Notes: generated by a model from the letters alone, not told the origin. A stretch of DNA of 64,000 nt from Galaxea fascicularis (GCA_948470475.1 OX419337.1:32682372-32746371), one strand, 5' to 3'; positions 32,897 through 46,149 are shown, counted from the stretch's first letter. Program-made: numbers and translations.

Positions 32897-35800
32897 TGAT
32901 AATAATAACAATAATAATAATAACATTTAATAATAGTGGTAGTTTATTTTGACACTTCTGGCAGTTAAAAACTGAATAAACAGTGCAAAACATGATTTAC
33001 AAAATTGGATACTAATAATTAAGTCTATTTACAATAATAAGTATTACATTAATAATTGGAATCACGAAAACCTAAAGATAAAAAAAGTCATTTGCTCTCT
33101 TTGTCCTTTTCATTGTTGTACTGGCTTTAGTATTTCCTATTTAGTATAACTTGCCGCCGAGCTAAGAAAGATATGGGGTGGCTCTCATTCCTCATATCAG
33201 CCATCAACTTTCCACATGAAAATCCTGCGATCTGCTAACGATATCAAATTTGCTTGATCTAGGGATTGTTGGTAACTAGAGTTTCGAAATATTATTCTTA
33301 AGATTCTTCTTTGTATAGATTAAATAGCGTCAGAAAGGTATGCAGGAATATCTTGCAACACTTGCGCAGCATACTCTAAGACCGATGACGTTTACAGCCT
33401 GCAGCAGCTCATTACTGATCCCACCCGTTGTACCGAATCATCTTCAACTTTAATTGATCTCATTTTTACTAACCGTCCTGATAGGATTGAATGTTCTGGA
33501 GTGTCTCATATAGGCGTAAGTGATCACAGCCTTATTTATGCTTATCGTAAGCTTTCTACTGATTCACCCTCGAGGGGCCATACTACAGTTACCTATAGAA
33601 AATTTAAGAATTTTAATTCATCCAATTTTCGTAGCGATATAGCGCATCAAAATTGGCAGATCATAGGTAATTATGATAATCCAAATGATATGTGGGAAGC
33701 TTGGAAAAAACTATTCCTTCTTTGTGTCGACAAGCATGCCCCATTACGTAATAAGCGTGTTCGCCTTTGCAAATCACCTTGGATTACTTCGCAACTTAAA
33801 AAGCGTTTACATGCAAGAGATATTCTCAAGTTAAAAGCAACGCGTTCTGGTGATGCGGACGACTGGCGTAATTTCAAAAAACTTCGCAATACGGTAAACA
33901 ATGAAATTAAACGTGCGAAAGAATTTCATTATAAGCATGCCCTCAATGAGCACCAAGGTGATCCACGTAACACCTGGCGAATTGTCAATGAGCTTATGTC
34001 AAGGAAATCAAACAATTCTGTCATAAACGAAATTAAGCTCCCCTGTGGCAATTCTGTTTATGATTCTCATGAGCTGTCAAACGCCTTTAATGATCATTTT
34101 TCTTCCACTGGGCCCAAGTTAGCAAATAATATTCATGCCAATGAAGACAATCCCTCACATTTGGATTATTTAGCTGAGACTGGTCACTGCATATTCGAAC
34201 TAAAACCAACTAGCGTCCCCAAAGTTCTTTTGCTTTTATTAAGATTATGTAAATCAAAATCTACTGGTTTGGACAAAATATCTGCAAAACTCTTGCGCGA
34301 ATGTGCCGATTTAATAGCCGAATCACTCTGTACTATCTTTAATCAATCTATTGTTTCTGGAATTTTCCCTGATGAATGGAAACTTTCGAAAGTTGTCCCC
34401 TTGTTCAAACAGGGTAATCGTTCAGATCTAAATAATTACCGCCCAATTTCAGTTATTCCAGTTGTAGCTAAAGTCTTTGAGAGAATCATTTATGATCAAC
34501 TCTATAATCATCTTACCATACATAAACTAATTTCAAGACACCAATCGGGATTTCGACCTCTTCATTCTACTGTCACTGCATTACTTGAAGCTACTGATAG
34601 CTGGGCTTACAATATTGACCAAGGTAATGTAAACGCGGTCGTTTTCTTGGATTTAAAGAAAGCCTTTGACACCGTCGATCACGATATTCTTTTGTCTAAA
34701 CTTATGAAATATGGTGTCCATGGCACTTCATACGATTGGTTTAGATCTTACTTGGACTGCCGCAAACAACGATGTTTTATAAATGGTTCTCTCTCTAGGG
34801 ACCATTTTCTTACTTGTGGTATACCTCAAGGTACAATTCTGGGTCCACTCCTCTTTATAATATATATCAACGACTTACCTAACTGTCTATCAAATTCTGA
34901 ACCTCGATTGTATGCTGATGACACACATATAACCTTTGCTAGTAATAACGTCCAAAATCTTAATGCTGTTTTGAATGAGGATCTTGCTAAAGTTGATAAA
35001 TGGCTAACTGCTAACAAGCTTACTCTTAACGCATCTAAAACTGAGTTTATGTTGATCGGATCAAGGCAAAGGCTAAGCACCTTTCACAACCCTCCTTCAC
35101 TTATGATTGGCGGTGCACCTATAACTCAAGTTACTTCCACGAAATCTCTGGGTGTTCACATTGACCAGACATTATCCTGGAATGTTCATGTTGAGAATTT
35201 ATGTAAGAAAATCGCGTCTGGTATTGGAGCGTTGAAGAGAGTGAGGCCTTTCGTTCCACACGAGACTCTCCGATCAATCTTCATGTCTTTAGTGCAGCCT
35301 CACTTTGATTACTGCAATTCTGTGTGGGGATGTTGCGGCAAAACCCTAGCCAGTAAACTTCAAAAACTTCAAAATCGCGCTGCGCGCATACTCACTTACT
35401 CGAACTATGATGCCAACGCTGAAAACCTTATCCAAAAACTTGGATGGATAAAACTTGATTCTCAACGAACTATCAATAAGGCTGTGATGGTATATAAGTC
35501 GCTTAATCATCTTACTCCAGATTATCTTAGTTCCAAATTTGTTGCCCGAAGTAGCGTCTCCAATTACTCCTTAAGGGACACAAAGGGCAAACTAGCTATT
35601 CCACAGCCACACACAAATTACATGAAAAATAGCTTCAGCTACTCTGGAGCAGTTCTTTGGAATAGTTTACCAATCGAGTTGCGGCAGGCTGACTCCCTTA
35701 GAGCGTTCCAGGCTGGCTGCGAGCGTCTCTTTTGATATTAAATTTTAGAATTTTTACACACGGCACTCATGTAAAGCAGATTTTATTTTGTCATTTAATA

Positions 35801-36300
35801 CTATAGTTATATTTATTTCATAATTAGAGTAATTTTAGAATAATGTAGTTTTAATCATAGCATAATTTGCAATATTTCTGTAAATAAGTAGGTTTTTATA
35901 GTTGACTGAGTTTACCGTGTATAAATAAAGTTATCCTATCCTATCCTATCCTATCCTATCCTAGACCGATCTGATATTATGTGTATACCTTGAGCATGTC
36001 CTCTGGCATGACTCCTGCGCACTTCAACAACCTAAAAGAGCGTATGATCTCTTAGCTGCCTTGGCAATTACATATTCAGCGTGAGTGTTCCATTAGGTCA
36101 TCGCTAATTATAACTCCTAAAAGCTTATACGTTCCAACTCGCTCTACTTCTTGATTTCCAACACTTATAGGTCGCATTGCAGTAATCGAATTCTTCATGA
36201 AACTTACGTACAATTCTTTACATCTTTGGGGATTTAGTTTCATCTTGTGTTCTATACAATAGTCATGGATTTCTCTGACCACTACATCTAGCATACTAAT
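32897..36300 (-). mobile_element. Older CR1-like LINE split by a younger LINE
   Basis: The minus-strand RT thumb at 36294-36076 reads HKMKLNPQRCKELYVSF, then YKLLGVIISDDL. It continues to LLKCAGVMPEDMLKVYT near 36000, then stops at the insertion. Reading resumes beyond the insertion at 33378 with LEYAAQVLQDIPAYLSDAI and decays toward a 3' tail of (TAA)n at about 32897-32925. Its palm domain and upstream parts are not in the window. Confidence 0.75.
33387..35962 (+). mobile_element. Young 5'-truncated CR1/L2-type LINE with 8-bp TSD
   Basis: An unbroken frame runs from the insertion edge to the stop at 35735, 744 codons from 33501. It holds the end of an APE endonuclease (STLIDLIFTNRPD, then GVSDHSLI) and a full reverse transcriptase: RPISVIPVVAKVFERII, VFLDLKKAFDTVDHDILL, GIPQGTILGPLLFIIYINDL and the catalytic box YADDTH from 34911. 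The C-terminus has FDYCNSVWG, LQNRAARILT and AVLWNSLP. The 3' end is AATAAA then a (TATCC)n tail at about 35936-35962. AGACCGAT flanks it at 33379-33386 and 35963-35970 as a target-site duplication. The 5' part of the endonuclease is missing, which is usual for truncated reverse transcription. The intact frame suggests recent insertion. Confidence 0.92.
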
Positions 36301-36489
36301 AGAGTACTAGTCTCCTGGAATAATCTTGAATACAGTAGAAGCACATGAGATGGCGTTGTAAACTTCAGCCCAATCCTCAGTTGTAATCCAAGATCCAAAC
36401 TCTCGAGCTCTCCAGTTGCTCGTGCAGTTCTGCCTTCTATGAACTTTTTGTATTTTTTTTTTACTGCTTTATTGGGTACTCCTCCTGTA

Positions 36490-37040
36490 ATGCATAATAT
36501 AAATATATAAAACAACACAGGAAGAAAAGAAAAGAACCCATAAGGGGAGGGTACAACGGGACTAACGTACCATGAGAGGCACCGCCCCTAAATTAAGACC
36601 TAGGTTAAAACAAAAATAGAAAAATAATAATGGTAATAACAATGGTAATGATAATAAATCACGAGTGGCATGGGCACGTAGCACTAGTGTCCACGTGCAG
36701 GGGTGATTCATTTCATATACCCGCGACAGGTGAGTGCTCATTAATTTTGAGAGCAAAAAGTTGAAAGGCAGTAGGCGAGGAAAAACTAGTTAGGGGTGCT
36801 AGCTTACAAACATAGTTCCATAGTTCAACAATTCTGTTAAAGTACGAGGTCTGGAAAGTTGATTTTTTGCAAAAAGGGGTGCGTAAATTAGTCTAGTACG
36901 ACCATGGGAAACAAAAGATACATAATTCAGAACATCTAAATCTGTTCAGTACTACAGTAAAGACATTTGTAAAAAAAAGATCAAATCTTTGAGTTCACGA
37001 TCTAGAGAAAGAGGAAGTAAGTCTAGCAAAATCAGCTGGT
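36490..37040 (-). mobile_element. LINE C-terminal fragment
   Basis: The minus strand from about 37040 gives a decayed LINE C-terminus: FARLTSSSLDRELK, then FQTSYFNRIVELWNYV, then SFSSPTAFQLF, followed by AT-rich 3' sequence. Several stops. It lies directly beside the nested LINE pair and may be a third element. Confidence 0.55.
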
Positions 37041-37049
37041 CAGTGGCTC

Positions 37050-40000
37050 TTTGTACGACATTTCCCCTCTGCACATACGTAAAATCCATCTTCTTGCACG
37101 TCTCTGCACCTGCTATACCTTAGCATTCAAAAAGTATAGAATGATATTGAGGTGGATGGCTGTTCAACAGCTGAGCGCGTTAGGACAGTGTAGTTGTCCG
37201 ATGAGCCGAGCTTGGGTTCTCTCTGAAGATCGAAGGTGTGAAGTGAACTAGCTGCTTCAAGGTAGCTGCTTCAAAACTATAACGTTGAGATAGAGATGGA
37301 GACAAGCATATTCCCGCCGACATGTACAGGAATTGCTAAACAGAACAGCCTGTTTTGGGGTTTTCAGCCTTTCATGCACAATCGCCCAAAACAAATTTCA
37401 AGTACTTAGAAAAATACTACGCTTAAATTTGTTTTAGAACAAAACTACTGCCGTTGCTAAACTTTTGAACTGTTAACTTTCAATGTGAGTGCTTCTCTCT
37501 CCACCCATTCATTTTTGGCATCCGTCCTTATGTTTATTATTCATTCCTTTAGCAAAATTAATTTATGCGGCACAGCCTCAAATATTGCTTTTATCAATTA
37601 GCAATTACCAATTTATCTTCAGTAGATATTTGGTAATGGCATTTGCCAGTGAAATACAGTAAAAACCCACATAAAAAAAAACATGTTTTGGGGATTCAGG
37701 CTGAACTTGTGCTTATTTGTGTTTTCTTCAAAATCAGCCTGGCCTGAAAGTGTTCTTAAGGTGTTCTTAAAAGTGTTTCTAAAAATTAAACAGTGAAAAA
37801 GACTACCGACACTCAACAGATGAAATAATTAGAATATAAGAACGTTCTCTGGTAAAAAGGTTTAAAACACAAGCTTTCGGCTATCAGTCTATAGCCTTTA
37901 ACGAATGAAGAAATGTAAGCGCGCAGACAGAATATATACAGAAAGGGGTGCGAAATTATTTTTATAAAAGTATAATACAAAAAGAGGTATGAAAAAGGAA
38001 AGAGAAATAAAATGTAAAAAAGGTCTAATTACAATAAAATGGAGTATTGCCTAGGCAACGGCTTAGATGAAATAATGTTAAAGTACAAAAATTTTATTGT
38101 TGTTGGTGAAGTCGACGAAAACTCCGTTCGTTTTATTCAACATGTGATTCGTAACATCAGAACACGCAGATTAATGATGCAATCAACCATCAGCAACTTT
38201 ATCGCTAGACGAAGAGTTCTACTGAGCGTTTGTGGCTCATGTCACAATATGCCACAGATTCTCTATTTCTTCCCAGGAGCGTCCTCTTCGTCTTCGAAAA
38301 CCGAGCCTGACCTCATACAAACAAGTATATTTTGCCTCCTAGATCTGTTTCGTTGCACGAATAGCGACTAAAATACGGAAAAAATTCCACGACATCGAGA
38401 TGAACTCATAGAAAGCACTTGGAATTACTTTATTGTCATTTTTGACGTCAGTTGGATATTTAATTGTTTCCAATTCGCTATTATCCTTTTTGTGGGACCT
38501 AATTTCCTGAAAATACTACAGAGAACCTTAATTATGGTAAAAGACAAACGTCAACCACTCCTGTCTCATCGTTTGCAATTCAAAAAAAGACAAATGGAAT
38601 TTTTGGTTCGCGTGAGGTTGTATTTGTAATATCTCTGTCTCTGCAAACATCGATTGAAAAGTCGAATGTGTATCCACCTTTCATTGAAGACCCTAAGAAA
38701 AATTACAAAAGATTTCCATGAACATAAAACAACGAAAACGACGCAGTCAGACTCAACTTTGTTTCGGGACTGCTCTTTATTACAAAATTCCACTGTGCTT
38801 TATCAAAGACAAGCGTCAAACGAAGTTTCTGATGACTTATAAAATCAAAACTAGTACTTTTACTAGAGAGAACGGAGTAAATTCTAACGTTTCTGAAAAA
38901 TTCTAAATCTGCTCGATTTCACGGAGAAATAGGGGAAAGTCGTGGTCACGTGATTCCCATTACGAAAACAAATATAGGTATTTCTTACCATCTACGCATC
39001 AAATTTCACGGGAATTCAAAAGACAATTGCTTCAGCCGAACTAGAATTAACAAGTGCACTTTCATATCGTAGGGAAATGAAACGACTGTTATTCTCGAAA
39101 CGGTTTGTTGTTGTTGACTGTTGTGTAAAGAGCTTTCCAAGTTTCCAGCTAAAATAATAAACGAAATAAAAAAAGAAATCCTATTCGAAAATTAAACAAT
39201 TAGTTTAAACAATTCATCTTAAAGGAGCATCACTTCGAGTGATTCACAACATTACCTATTTGTTAATAAAATGTTTAGAGAAACCCACCATAATTTTTTA
39301 ACTTATGTGCTTATGTTAAGGAAATTAAGAGAAGCAAGATTCGTGCTATTTCGCTTACAAACAGTTGCTGTCACAATTGTCCATAGTTATTTTTATGACC
39401 CGTCAACGTAACTTAAGAAAACAATATGAACAACAACAGAAATATTCCTGAGAACAGTAACTTCTGGATGCATTTATCAGGGAATGCTTTTCGATCTTAA
39501 ATTATCTTAAATACAAAAGAGAATTATTTGAGTAGATTTCTTCAATCCTTTTCAAATGGAGGACAGTTGCTTTATGTCAGTCGTTGTGCCGGCTTTTATT
39601 TTTCACTTCAGTGAGTTATGCCTCTTGAAAGGCTTCTGATGTTAAATTTTTTCTTTCTTATATGTCCCATATTTCAAGAATAGTCAATTTCATGACGGGC
39701 CCTGGATTGCGATTGCAAGAACAAACCAACCAACGTCTCATTTTTGTGCAGGCCTTGGAGGAATAGATCGCAGCTGCTGAAATTGATCTTTCTGAAGATT
39801 GACCGTTCATTAGAACCCTTGCCAACCTGAGGTCTAGAGAGAAAGTTCCATGATCATGAAATTGCCTACACCAGAACAAGAGAGTTATTAAGGTAGCTTT
39901 TCGGGAGTTATAACCAATAGCAATATAAAGTTGTAGCAATTCCAGTTTCATAATCATTGTATCTTTTATACTTGTGATTGGGTTCAAATATGATTCGATG

Positions 40001-40780
40001 GCAAACATTACCTACAATCGCAATTCAGGCTAACATTATACATATTTTCGGCGGTCACAACCAAATGTCTTGTTTATAGAACTAGTCTTTAATTTAATTT
40101 TGAAGTTACCAGTTGTCGCGTAATAAATCTCTTCTTCACTAAAACGTCTATTTTCGATTTTCAGGTTAAACAATCAGTTAAAGGAGCCTCAGGCACGTCA
40201 CGGCCATGTACATTAAACAATAACTGGTAGCTGATTTTCAAAATACTCCACCCTTGATACTCATCGATCAAAAACAACAGAAGAATGTTCCACCAGTTGG
40301 AGATACCAACGAGATGTTGTATTCAACATGTTTGTCACTCTACAAGCACACATTGAGTTGCATCAGCAAGCTACGCCAAGAGAATAAGAGAAACTGTCAG
40401 CGCATCAAAACTATACAAGCATGTATCCTGTTTGCTGTCAAGTTACTTTCGTTACCAATATCATTTGCACAAGTACCAGCATTTGATTATCATCATCTAA
40501 AAACTAGTGACAAAAACGTGTTCTCAGTCAATACAAAAAAACTAAATACGCAAAAACTTAAACAGACGGTTAAAGAAAACAATGTACGTGATCAACACAC
40601 GTCAAAAAACTATTCAAACAGTAAACAAAAAAGCGCCACTTATTTTATCGGACTATCATAAACAAAACCTTCGATAAAAAATGCGAGGCATTATACAAAT
40701 AACAGTTCATATAATACCATCAAATAATAGGTAGCCTTCACCTAATAAAACACACCTACGTGGTGCGTAAACACAAACAC
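37050..40780. other. Long AT-rich stretch without a recognised gene
   Basis: The open frames at 38039-38371 (+), 39658-40008 (-) and 40254-40661 (+) reach 110-135 codons but show no domain. The last has a hydrophobic stretch (ILFAVKLLSLPISFA) and a Lys/Asn-rich tail and could be an exon; unproven. At 37870-37925 the minus strand carries GACTGATAGCCGAAAGCTTG, a type of hairpin common in retroelement UTRs. Confidence 0.35.
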
Positions 40781-40784
40781 CCAA

Positions 40785-40885
40785 GTGTGGGGGCTAGAGA
40801 GTGGTGCCAAGTGTGGGGGTTAGAGTGTGGGGGCTAGAGAGTGGTGCCAAGTGTGGGGACTAGCCACACACACACACACACATCC
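40785..40885. repeat. Short tandem repeat and (CA)n
   Basis: Two to three units of CCAAGTGTGGGGGCTAGAGA followed by a (CA)n run at about 40865-40882. Confidence 0.7.
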
Positions 40886-41398
40886 TTTTCTTTGAGGGAG
40901 TGCACGAAAAAAATGAATACGCTTTACATGTTTTTATGATCGAGACCATCCTCGTAGACCCTAGGAGAGAGAGTTGGTTGCATTTGTAATGCTAACTTTG
41001 TTCGCGTGTATCACCTTCCCCTCATTGCATGCCTCTTAAAAAACCGAGGATGGAAATAGATTTAGGGAGGGAACATTATTTTCCTGGATAGAGGGTGGGG
41101 GGGGGGGGGGGGGTTTCTTCTGGAAACCGATTTCTTTACATAATTATTGTGTATCCGTGATCAATCAAAGTGCAGTTTTCTTATTCGTAGGTTTGTTTTT
41201 CCTGCTGCTTTGTCTTCTTCTCTTTTTCCTGGGTTTGGATTCCGTTTTAGCACTAGGAAATGCTCCACCATCCAAAGCGAAGGGAAAGGTCCTGGGAACG
41301 AGGTTGCAGCAGAGGCAACACGAAGTGCTGGAGGGCTTGAAAGGTTTGATAACAAATCAGATTACATCTTAGTCTTAGGAAGTGGAGAAATTTTCGAG

Positions 41399-43606
41399 GA
41401 GCAGAAAAGGATCGCGACATGAACTTATGGAACTTGATGTTGCGCTGCAAAGAAGTAAATCTTAAGTTAAACCCTAAGAAATTTCAATTCAAAGTCAAGC
41501 AAGTTACCTGGATGGGACATATCTCCTCAGTGGCAATGGGGTTGCTCCACATCCTGATCGTGTCCAAGCCATTGTTGACATGAGCCCATCTAAATAGATA
41601 GATAGATAGATAGATGATCTTTATTTATCCACGGATAATTCATCAGCTATAGAATAATACTGAAAAACATTCAAATATATATCAACATGCAATTAATGGA
41701 TAAGATAACTATTATAAAAACTATACTTAAAAAATAAACCTAATTAAAGCTGCTTTCCACGAATGCCTCAAGATGTTAAGGGGGTTTAGCGTTTCCTGGG
41801 TATGTGCAACTATTTGTCACGGTTCACAGCGAACGTTGCTGAAATTGTGAAGCCACTTACAGAGCTAACGCACGCCAATGCAGTCTGGTCGTGGTCCTCG
41901 CAGCAGGACCAAGCCTCGAGTAGCCAAACGTGTAATCTCAAATGCCACAACGTTGAAGTTTTTTTTTATGTCAACAAACCATGTGTCTTACAAGTAGATG
42001 CTAGCGACACAGGTTTGGGTGGAGCATTGTTACAAGAGGGACAACCTGTGGCTTTCACCAGCTCCACATTGTTAGCAACTTAAATAAACTATGCTCCTAT
42101 TGAAAAAGAGTGTTTGGCCATCAAAGTAGCATGCACGAAGTTCTACCAGTACCTGTATGGCAAGCAAGATGTTGTAGTTCATTCAGACCACCAACCGCTT
42201 GAAACCATCTTCAAGAAACCGTTGAGTAGTGCCCCCAAGCGCTTGCAGCGCATGATGCCTCAGCTTCAGCCATTCGAATTCATGGTGTTCTATAAGAAGG
42301 GCAAGTGCATGTACATGGGAGATACCTTGTCAAGAGCGGCTTTGAAGCAGCGTGCACCCTCGGGCACCCAAGATGAAGTCAAGACCTGTTCAAGCAAGGG
42401 GGATGCTGGTATGCTGTTACCGTAGACCACTACAGTGACTGGTTTGAGGTTGACCTGCTAAATGAGGACATTACTGCGGCACATGTTATTTCAGTTGCAA
42501 AAGCACATTTTGCTTGCTACGGTGTTCCGGGTAAGTTTCTGTCAGACAATGGGCCCCAATATGTCTCTCAAGAGTTTGCGACTTTTGCCAAGGCTTATGA
42601 TTTTCAGTTGATCATCTGATCGCCGTATTACGCGAGGGCCACCGGTAAAGCAGAATCCGCGGTAAAGGAAGCTAAAAAGATGCTGAAAAGTCTGACCTGC
42701 TTACTGGTCTGTGAGAGCATAGAAATACACCACCTCAGGATATGACCTTCACCCCAGCACAGAGGTTTCTTTGTCGTCGAACAAAGTGACGCCATTCTGT
42801 ACCATCAGTGACAGTGGTGCGCGATGATCTTGACAGGAGAGCTAAAGCAAAAGCTCACTATGACAAAACTGCGAGTAAGGAGTAGCGCCGCTGATTCCTG
42901 GGCAATACGTTTATAGTAAACCCAATGATCATCACCGGGGTGAAAGATGGAACTTTGGAGAGGTCTTAAATGAGGTGACACAACGCTCGTACCTCATTAG
43001 AACGCCAGACGTATTGCCCGGGACGTATTGGTTCGACGGAATAGAACCCACCTAAGACCTGCTGAGGCTGCGCGTTCATGTAATTGTCAACCTCTCACAC
43101 AAGCAGGCCGTGTCCACTGTCGTACAGCAAGACGTGCCCACCGGCTTCAGACAGCCATGTTGTACTTCCTCCTACACCAATCGAAGCAGTGCCTACCACT
43201 GATCGTTCAGTTGGAGCCACACCTTCACCAGTTGAAAGTCCAATGCAAAAGTCGCGTTATGCCGGGTCGACGGATCCGCCCACCGCAGAGGCTAGACCTT
43301 TAACAGTGAACAGTTAATGCGCAAAAACACTAAGCGAGACACAACTCGGATTGTTGACTACCGTTGCTTGTTCCTGTTACGAAGTTATTGTCATTTTATT
43401 TTGTTCAGAAACATATTAAGGCGTTAATAGTTTCTTTTGAAAAAAAGGGGGAGGTTGGTAGACCTGCTGTAATTGGTCAGCAGTGTTGCGCATGCGAGTG
43501 AGTGTGTGTGTGATGTGTGTAGAAAACGTGGCTGACAGCTTGAATAAAGTATGTTCATTGTGTTAGCCCAGTTGTTCCTGTTCGTGCCTATAGCTGCTGG
43601 GCAACA
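41399..43606 (+). mobile_element. Broken Ty3/Gypsy LTR retrotransposon with candidate 3' LTR
   Basis: Pieces lie in the usual order with stops and deletions: the RT end (41399-41590), RNase H (41802-42360, with VDASDTGLGGALLQEG and HSDHQPLE), the integrase core from about 42425 (FLSDNGPQY) and an integrase C-terminal region to about 43050 (PNDHHRGERW). The part between RNase H and the integrase core, including the zinc-binding domain, is missing. Gag, protease and most of RT are also absent. A polypurine tract (AAAAAAAGGGGGAGG, ending near 43454) precedes a candidate 3' LTR at 43456-43606 that starts TG, ends CA and contains AATAAA. No 5' LTR is seen. It cannot be active. Confidence 0.82.
41597..41762 (-). 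mobile_element. LINE 3' end inserted in the Gypsy copy
   Basis: On the minus strand the block ends GGATAAATAAAGATCATC followed by (TATC)n (41597-41618 on the plus strand), as a LINE 3' terminus. It interrupts the Gypsy frame between RT and RNase H. Confidence 0.5.
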
Positions 43607-43785
43607 CTGGGAAGGGGGATGGGGGGGGGGATCATACAATTTGCAAATAATACTCCCCCAAATCCCACCAGCCCATTTACCCATAAAAAATGAACGGTCC
43701 CTAAGGACTATTAATAATAAATAACTATTATCTCCCAGAAAATATCCACCTCTCCCTGACTAAAGGTCAAGAAATACCTTTTACT

Positions 43786-43922
43786 GACCGAGTTCGAGGT
43801 CCGTACTGTAAGTTACGAACCGAGTTTTTTCGCGTTCGTTTATCGCCCAAGCGCGAAGCGCGCGGGCCATGAATTACCGGGAAAAAACCAGGACCCGTAA
43901 CTTACAGGACAGACCGAGAAAA
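43786..43922. mobile_element. Foldback element, second copy of the 2516-2664 family
   Basis: Shares ACCGAGTTCGAGGTCCGTAC and the arm CCGAGTTTTTTC with the copy at 2516, and has a central palindrome around GCGCGAAGCGCGC. Non-coding. Confidence 0.65.
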
Positions 43923-43929
43923 CGAAGAG

Positions 43930-44695
43930 ATATGGTCATAATAAAGAGTACTAAATCGCTTTAAATTTCCCATTTCAGTGTTTGGATAACGCATGAACAA
44001 AACACACTGAAATATCTACAAGCCCCTTTCCTCCCCCCCCCCCTCTCCCAGGAGTGATTATTTTATTTATTTATTTATTTATTTATTTGTTCCATTTTCA
44101 CTGCATTAGTTAAAACATAGTAACTAAATTACATAAAGAGACAATTAACTATACGTTAGTAAAAGGTAAATTATTGCAGTGGGGAAGGACTAGAAGGGAA
44201 CATACGAACCATTCGAGCTAGTCAAGCTAATTGTTTGTAAGATATTGACCCAGTATCCACGTTTGCATAAACACCTAGTGGATATCTCATTGCATTGGGA
44301 AATACTTGACACATTCTCTTGTAGTGAATCTCATTCTATTAATGTTCCTTCAATTCAGAGGCTGTTAGCTGACACTTATTTATTGCTAAACATGTATTTA
44401 TTTCAACTCTTGCAATACTTATGTGTTTAAAAATATCTAGTTTTCAAACTGAGAACCAGTCATCTGTTGCTCACCAAACATATTTACGGAACCTTTCAAT
44501 TTGGCATTGCTTTCATTATTTAAAGTTACGTTTTTCATTAATAAAAGGGCATTTTAAAGATTTCACTGGTATCAAGCAGCCCTTTTATTCAATCAGTTGA
44601 GTGTTTCGTTAAAAAGCCGATTTTTTCGTGTCTAACTGCACTGTAACAAAGAGGGTGTCTTCAGCTAATAACTGAAAATGGTGCAGCGGCGGCTT
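43930..44695. other. Intergenic with (TTTA)n microsatellite
   Basis: A poly-C run at about 44033-44042 and (TTTA)n at about 44062-44088. Otherwise unassigned. Confidence 0.45.
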
Positions 44696-44701
44696 AGCTT
44701 A

Positions 44702-45143
44702 AGGGGTCGTCGACATATTCACTTCTTCCCCGCTTAACGTCAACTGGATGTTTAGGGGGGTAGGGAAGGGTGTAAGAATAATCCATTTTGGACGTTAGTA
44801 CGGGGCAATTTTGACTACAAACAAACTGAACCATTTAAATAAAGTTGACGTCTTGTTGACAACAACACACGTTTATTTATTAAAGGGAAACCACAATTCG
44901 CCATGTTCGCTGTTGCAACAAAACAGCATCTTTCCATGAATACAGTAAATTGTGTTGATACTGTTGATACATGTCGAGATCTTCACGTATGTATGTATGT
45001 CACTAACATACTGAACTTTAGCGACTGGAATGCAGTGACTTTTGGGGGAGCAAAATTTCAAGTGGACACTAAGGAGGGGAAAAAAGGGGGCGGGGGGTTC
45101 TGACGTTAAGTGGGGAGGACGTGAATATGTCGACGGCCCCTAC
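44702..45143. mobile_element. 440-bp TIR element with about 40-bp ends
   Basis: The left end (GGGGTCGTCGACATATTCAC, then CCCCGCTTAACGTCA) is the complement, with a few mismatches, of the right end (TGACGTTAAGTGGGG, then GTGAATATGTCGACGGCCCC). Non-coding. Confidence 0.6.
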
Positions 45144-45211
45144 GATAATTTCTCGACTGGCACAATAGATCTTCCAAGATGGCTTCACTCACTCAGCCGT
45201 AACTGACCGTT

Positions 45212-45716
45212 ATATATGTTGTGCCGCGTAGCACTATAAACACATACAAGTGATGGAACAGAGAATTAACTCTGGAGTGTAGATTAAAGTGCTAATAGAA
45301 ACCCATGAAAACCCCACTGGGCGTTGGCCCTAGTAACGGGTATCAGGGAACCACACGAGGCAAAGAAAAAAATTCTTATGACCTCGGTGGGAATCGAACC
45401 CACGACCTCCGGATTAGATCTACCATTGCTCTGCCGACTAAGCTACGAGGTCGGACGGAGAAAGTCGGGGACGATGAAGATGGTGAATCGCGGCGAAGAG
45501 AAAGTAAGGGTACATATATATGTTGTGCCGCGTAGCACAATAAACACATACAAGTGATGGGACAGAGAATTAACTCTGGAGTGTAGATTAAAGTGCTAAT
45601 AGAAACCCATGAAAACCCCATTGGGCGTTAGTCCTAGTAAAGGGTATCAGGGAACCACACGAGGCAAAGAAAAAATTCTTATGACCTCGGTGGAAATCGA
45701 ACCCACGACCTCCGGA
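45212..45716 (-). mobile_element. Dimeric tRNA-derived SINE with 12-bp TSD
   Basis: Two copies of one SINE lie head to tail on the minus strand. The copy at 45212-45452 has a full 73-nt tRNA-like head (45380-45452): a perfect 7-bp acceptor stem (GACCTCG/CGAGGTC), a T arm with box B GGTTCGATTCC, a plausible D arm and a poorly paired anticodon arm. The copy at about 45515-45716 is truncated within the head at the same zone as the copy at 19083. The pair is flanked by TAACTGACCGTT at 45200-45211 and 45717-45728. Both tails end in a GTGCTACGCGGCAC hairpin and ATATAT. Confidence 0.88.
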
Positions 45717-45787
45717 TAACTGACCGTTGTTTGTTTTGGTAGCCTTTTACGATTGGACAAGAAAACGAAGGCATCTGATGACAGTGA

Positions 45788-46147
<360 letters not shown>

Positions 46148-46149
46148 GT

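Noticed and set aside
37870..37925. Hammerhead or Penelope terminal hairpin
   Set aside because: Only CTGATAG...GAAAG is present; the core bases do not match CUGANGA and GAAA with paired stems.
40254..40661. Possible secreted or membrane protein, 135 codons
   Set aside because: A hydrophobic stretch exists but it is internal, composition is AT-driven (Lys/Asn-rich), and no splice partner or homologue is recognised.
45380..45452. A complete tRNA gene on the minus strand
   Set aside because: Length, acceptor stem and T arm fit, but the anticodon arm pairs poorly and the unit is joined to a repeated body with TSDs, so it is a SINE head.
45305..45621. ORFs containing GIEPTTSGLDLPLL
   Set aside because: Translations of the tRNA-like SINE head; such peptides appear wherever this repeat occurs.
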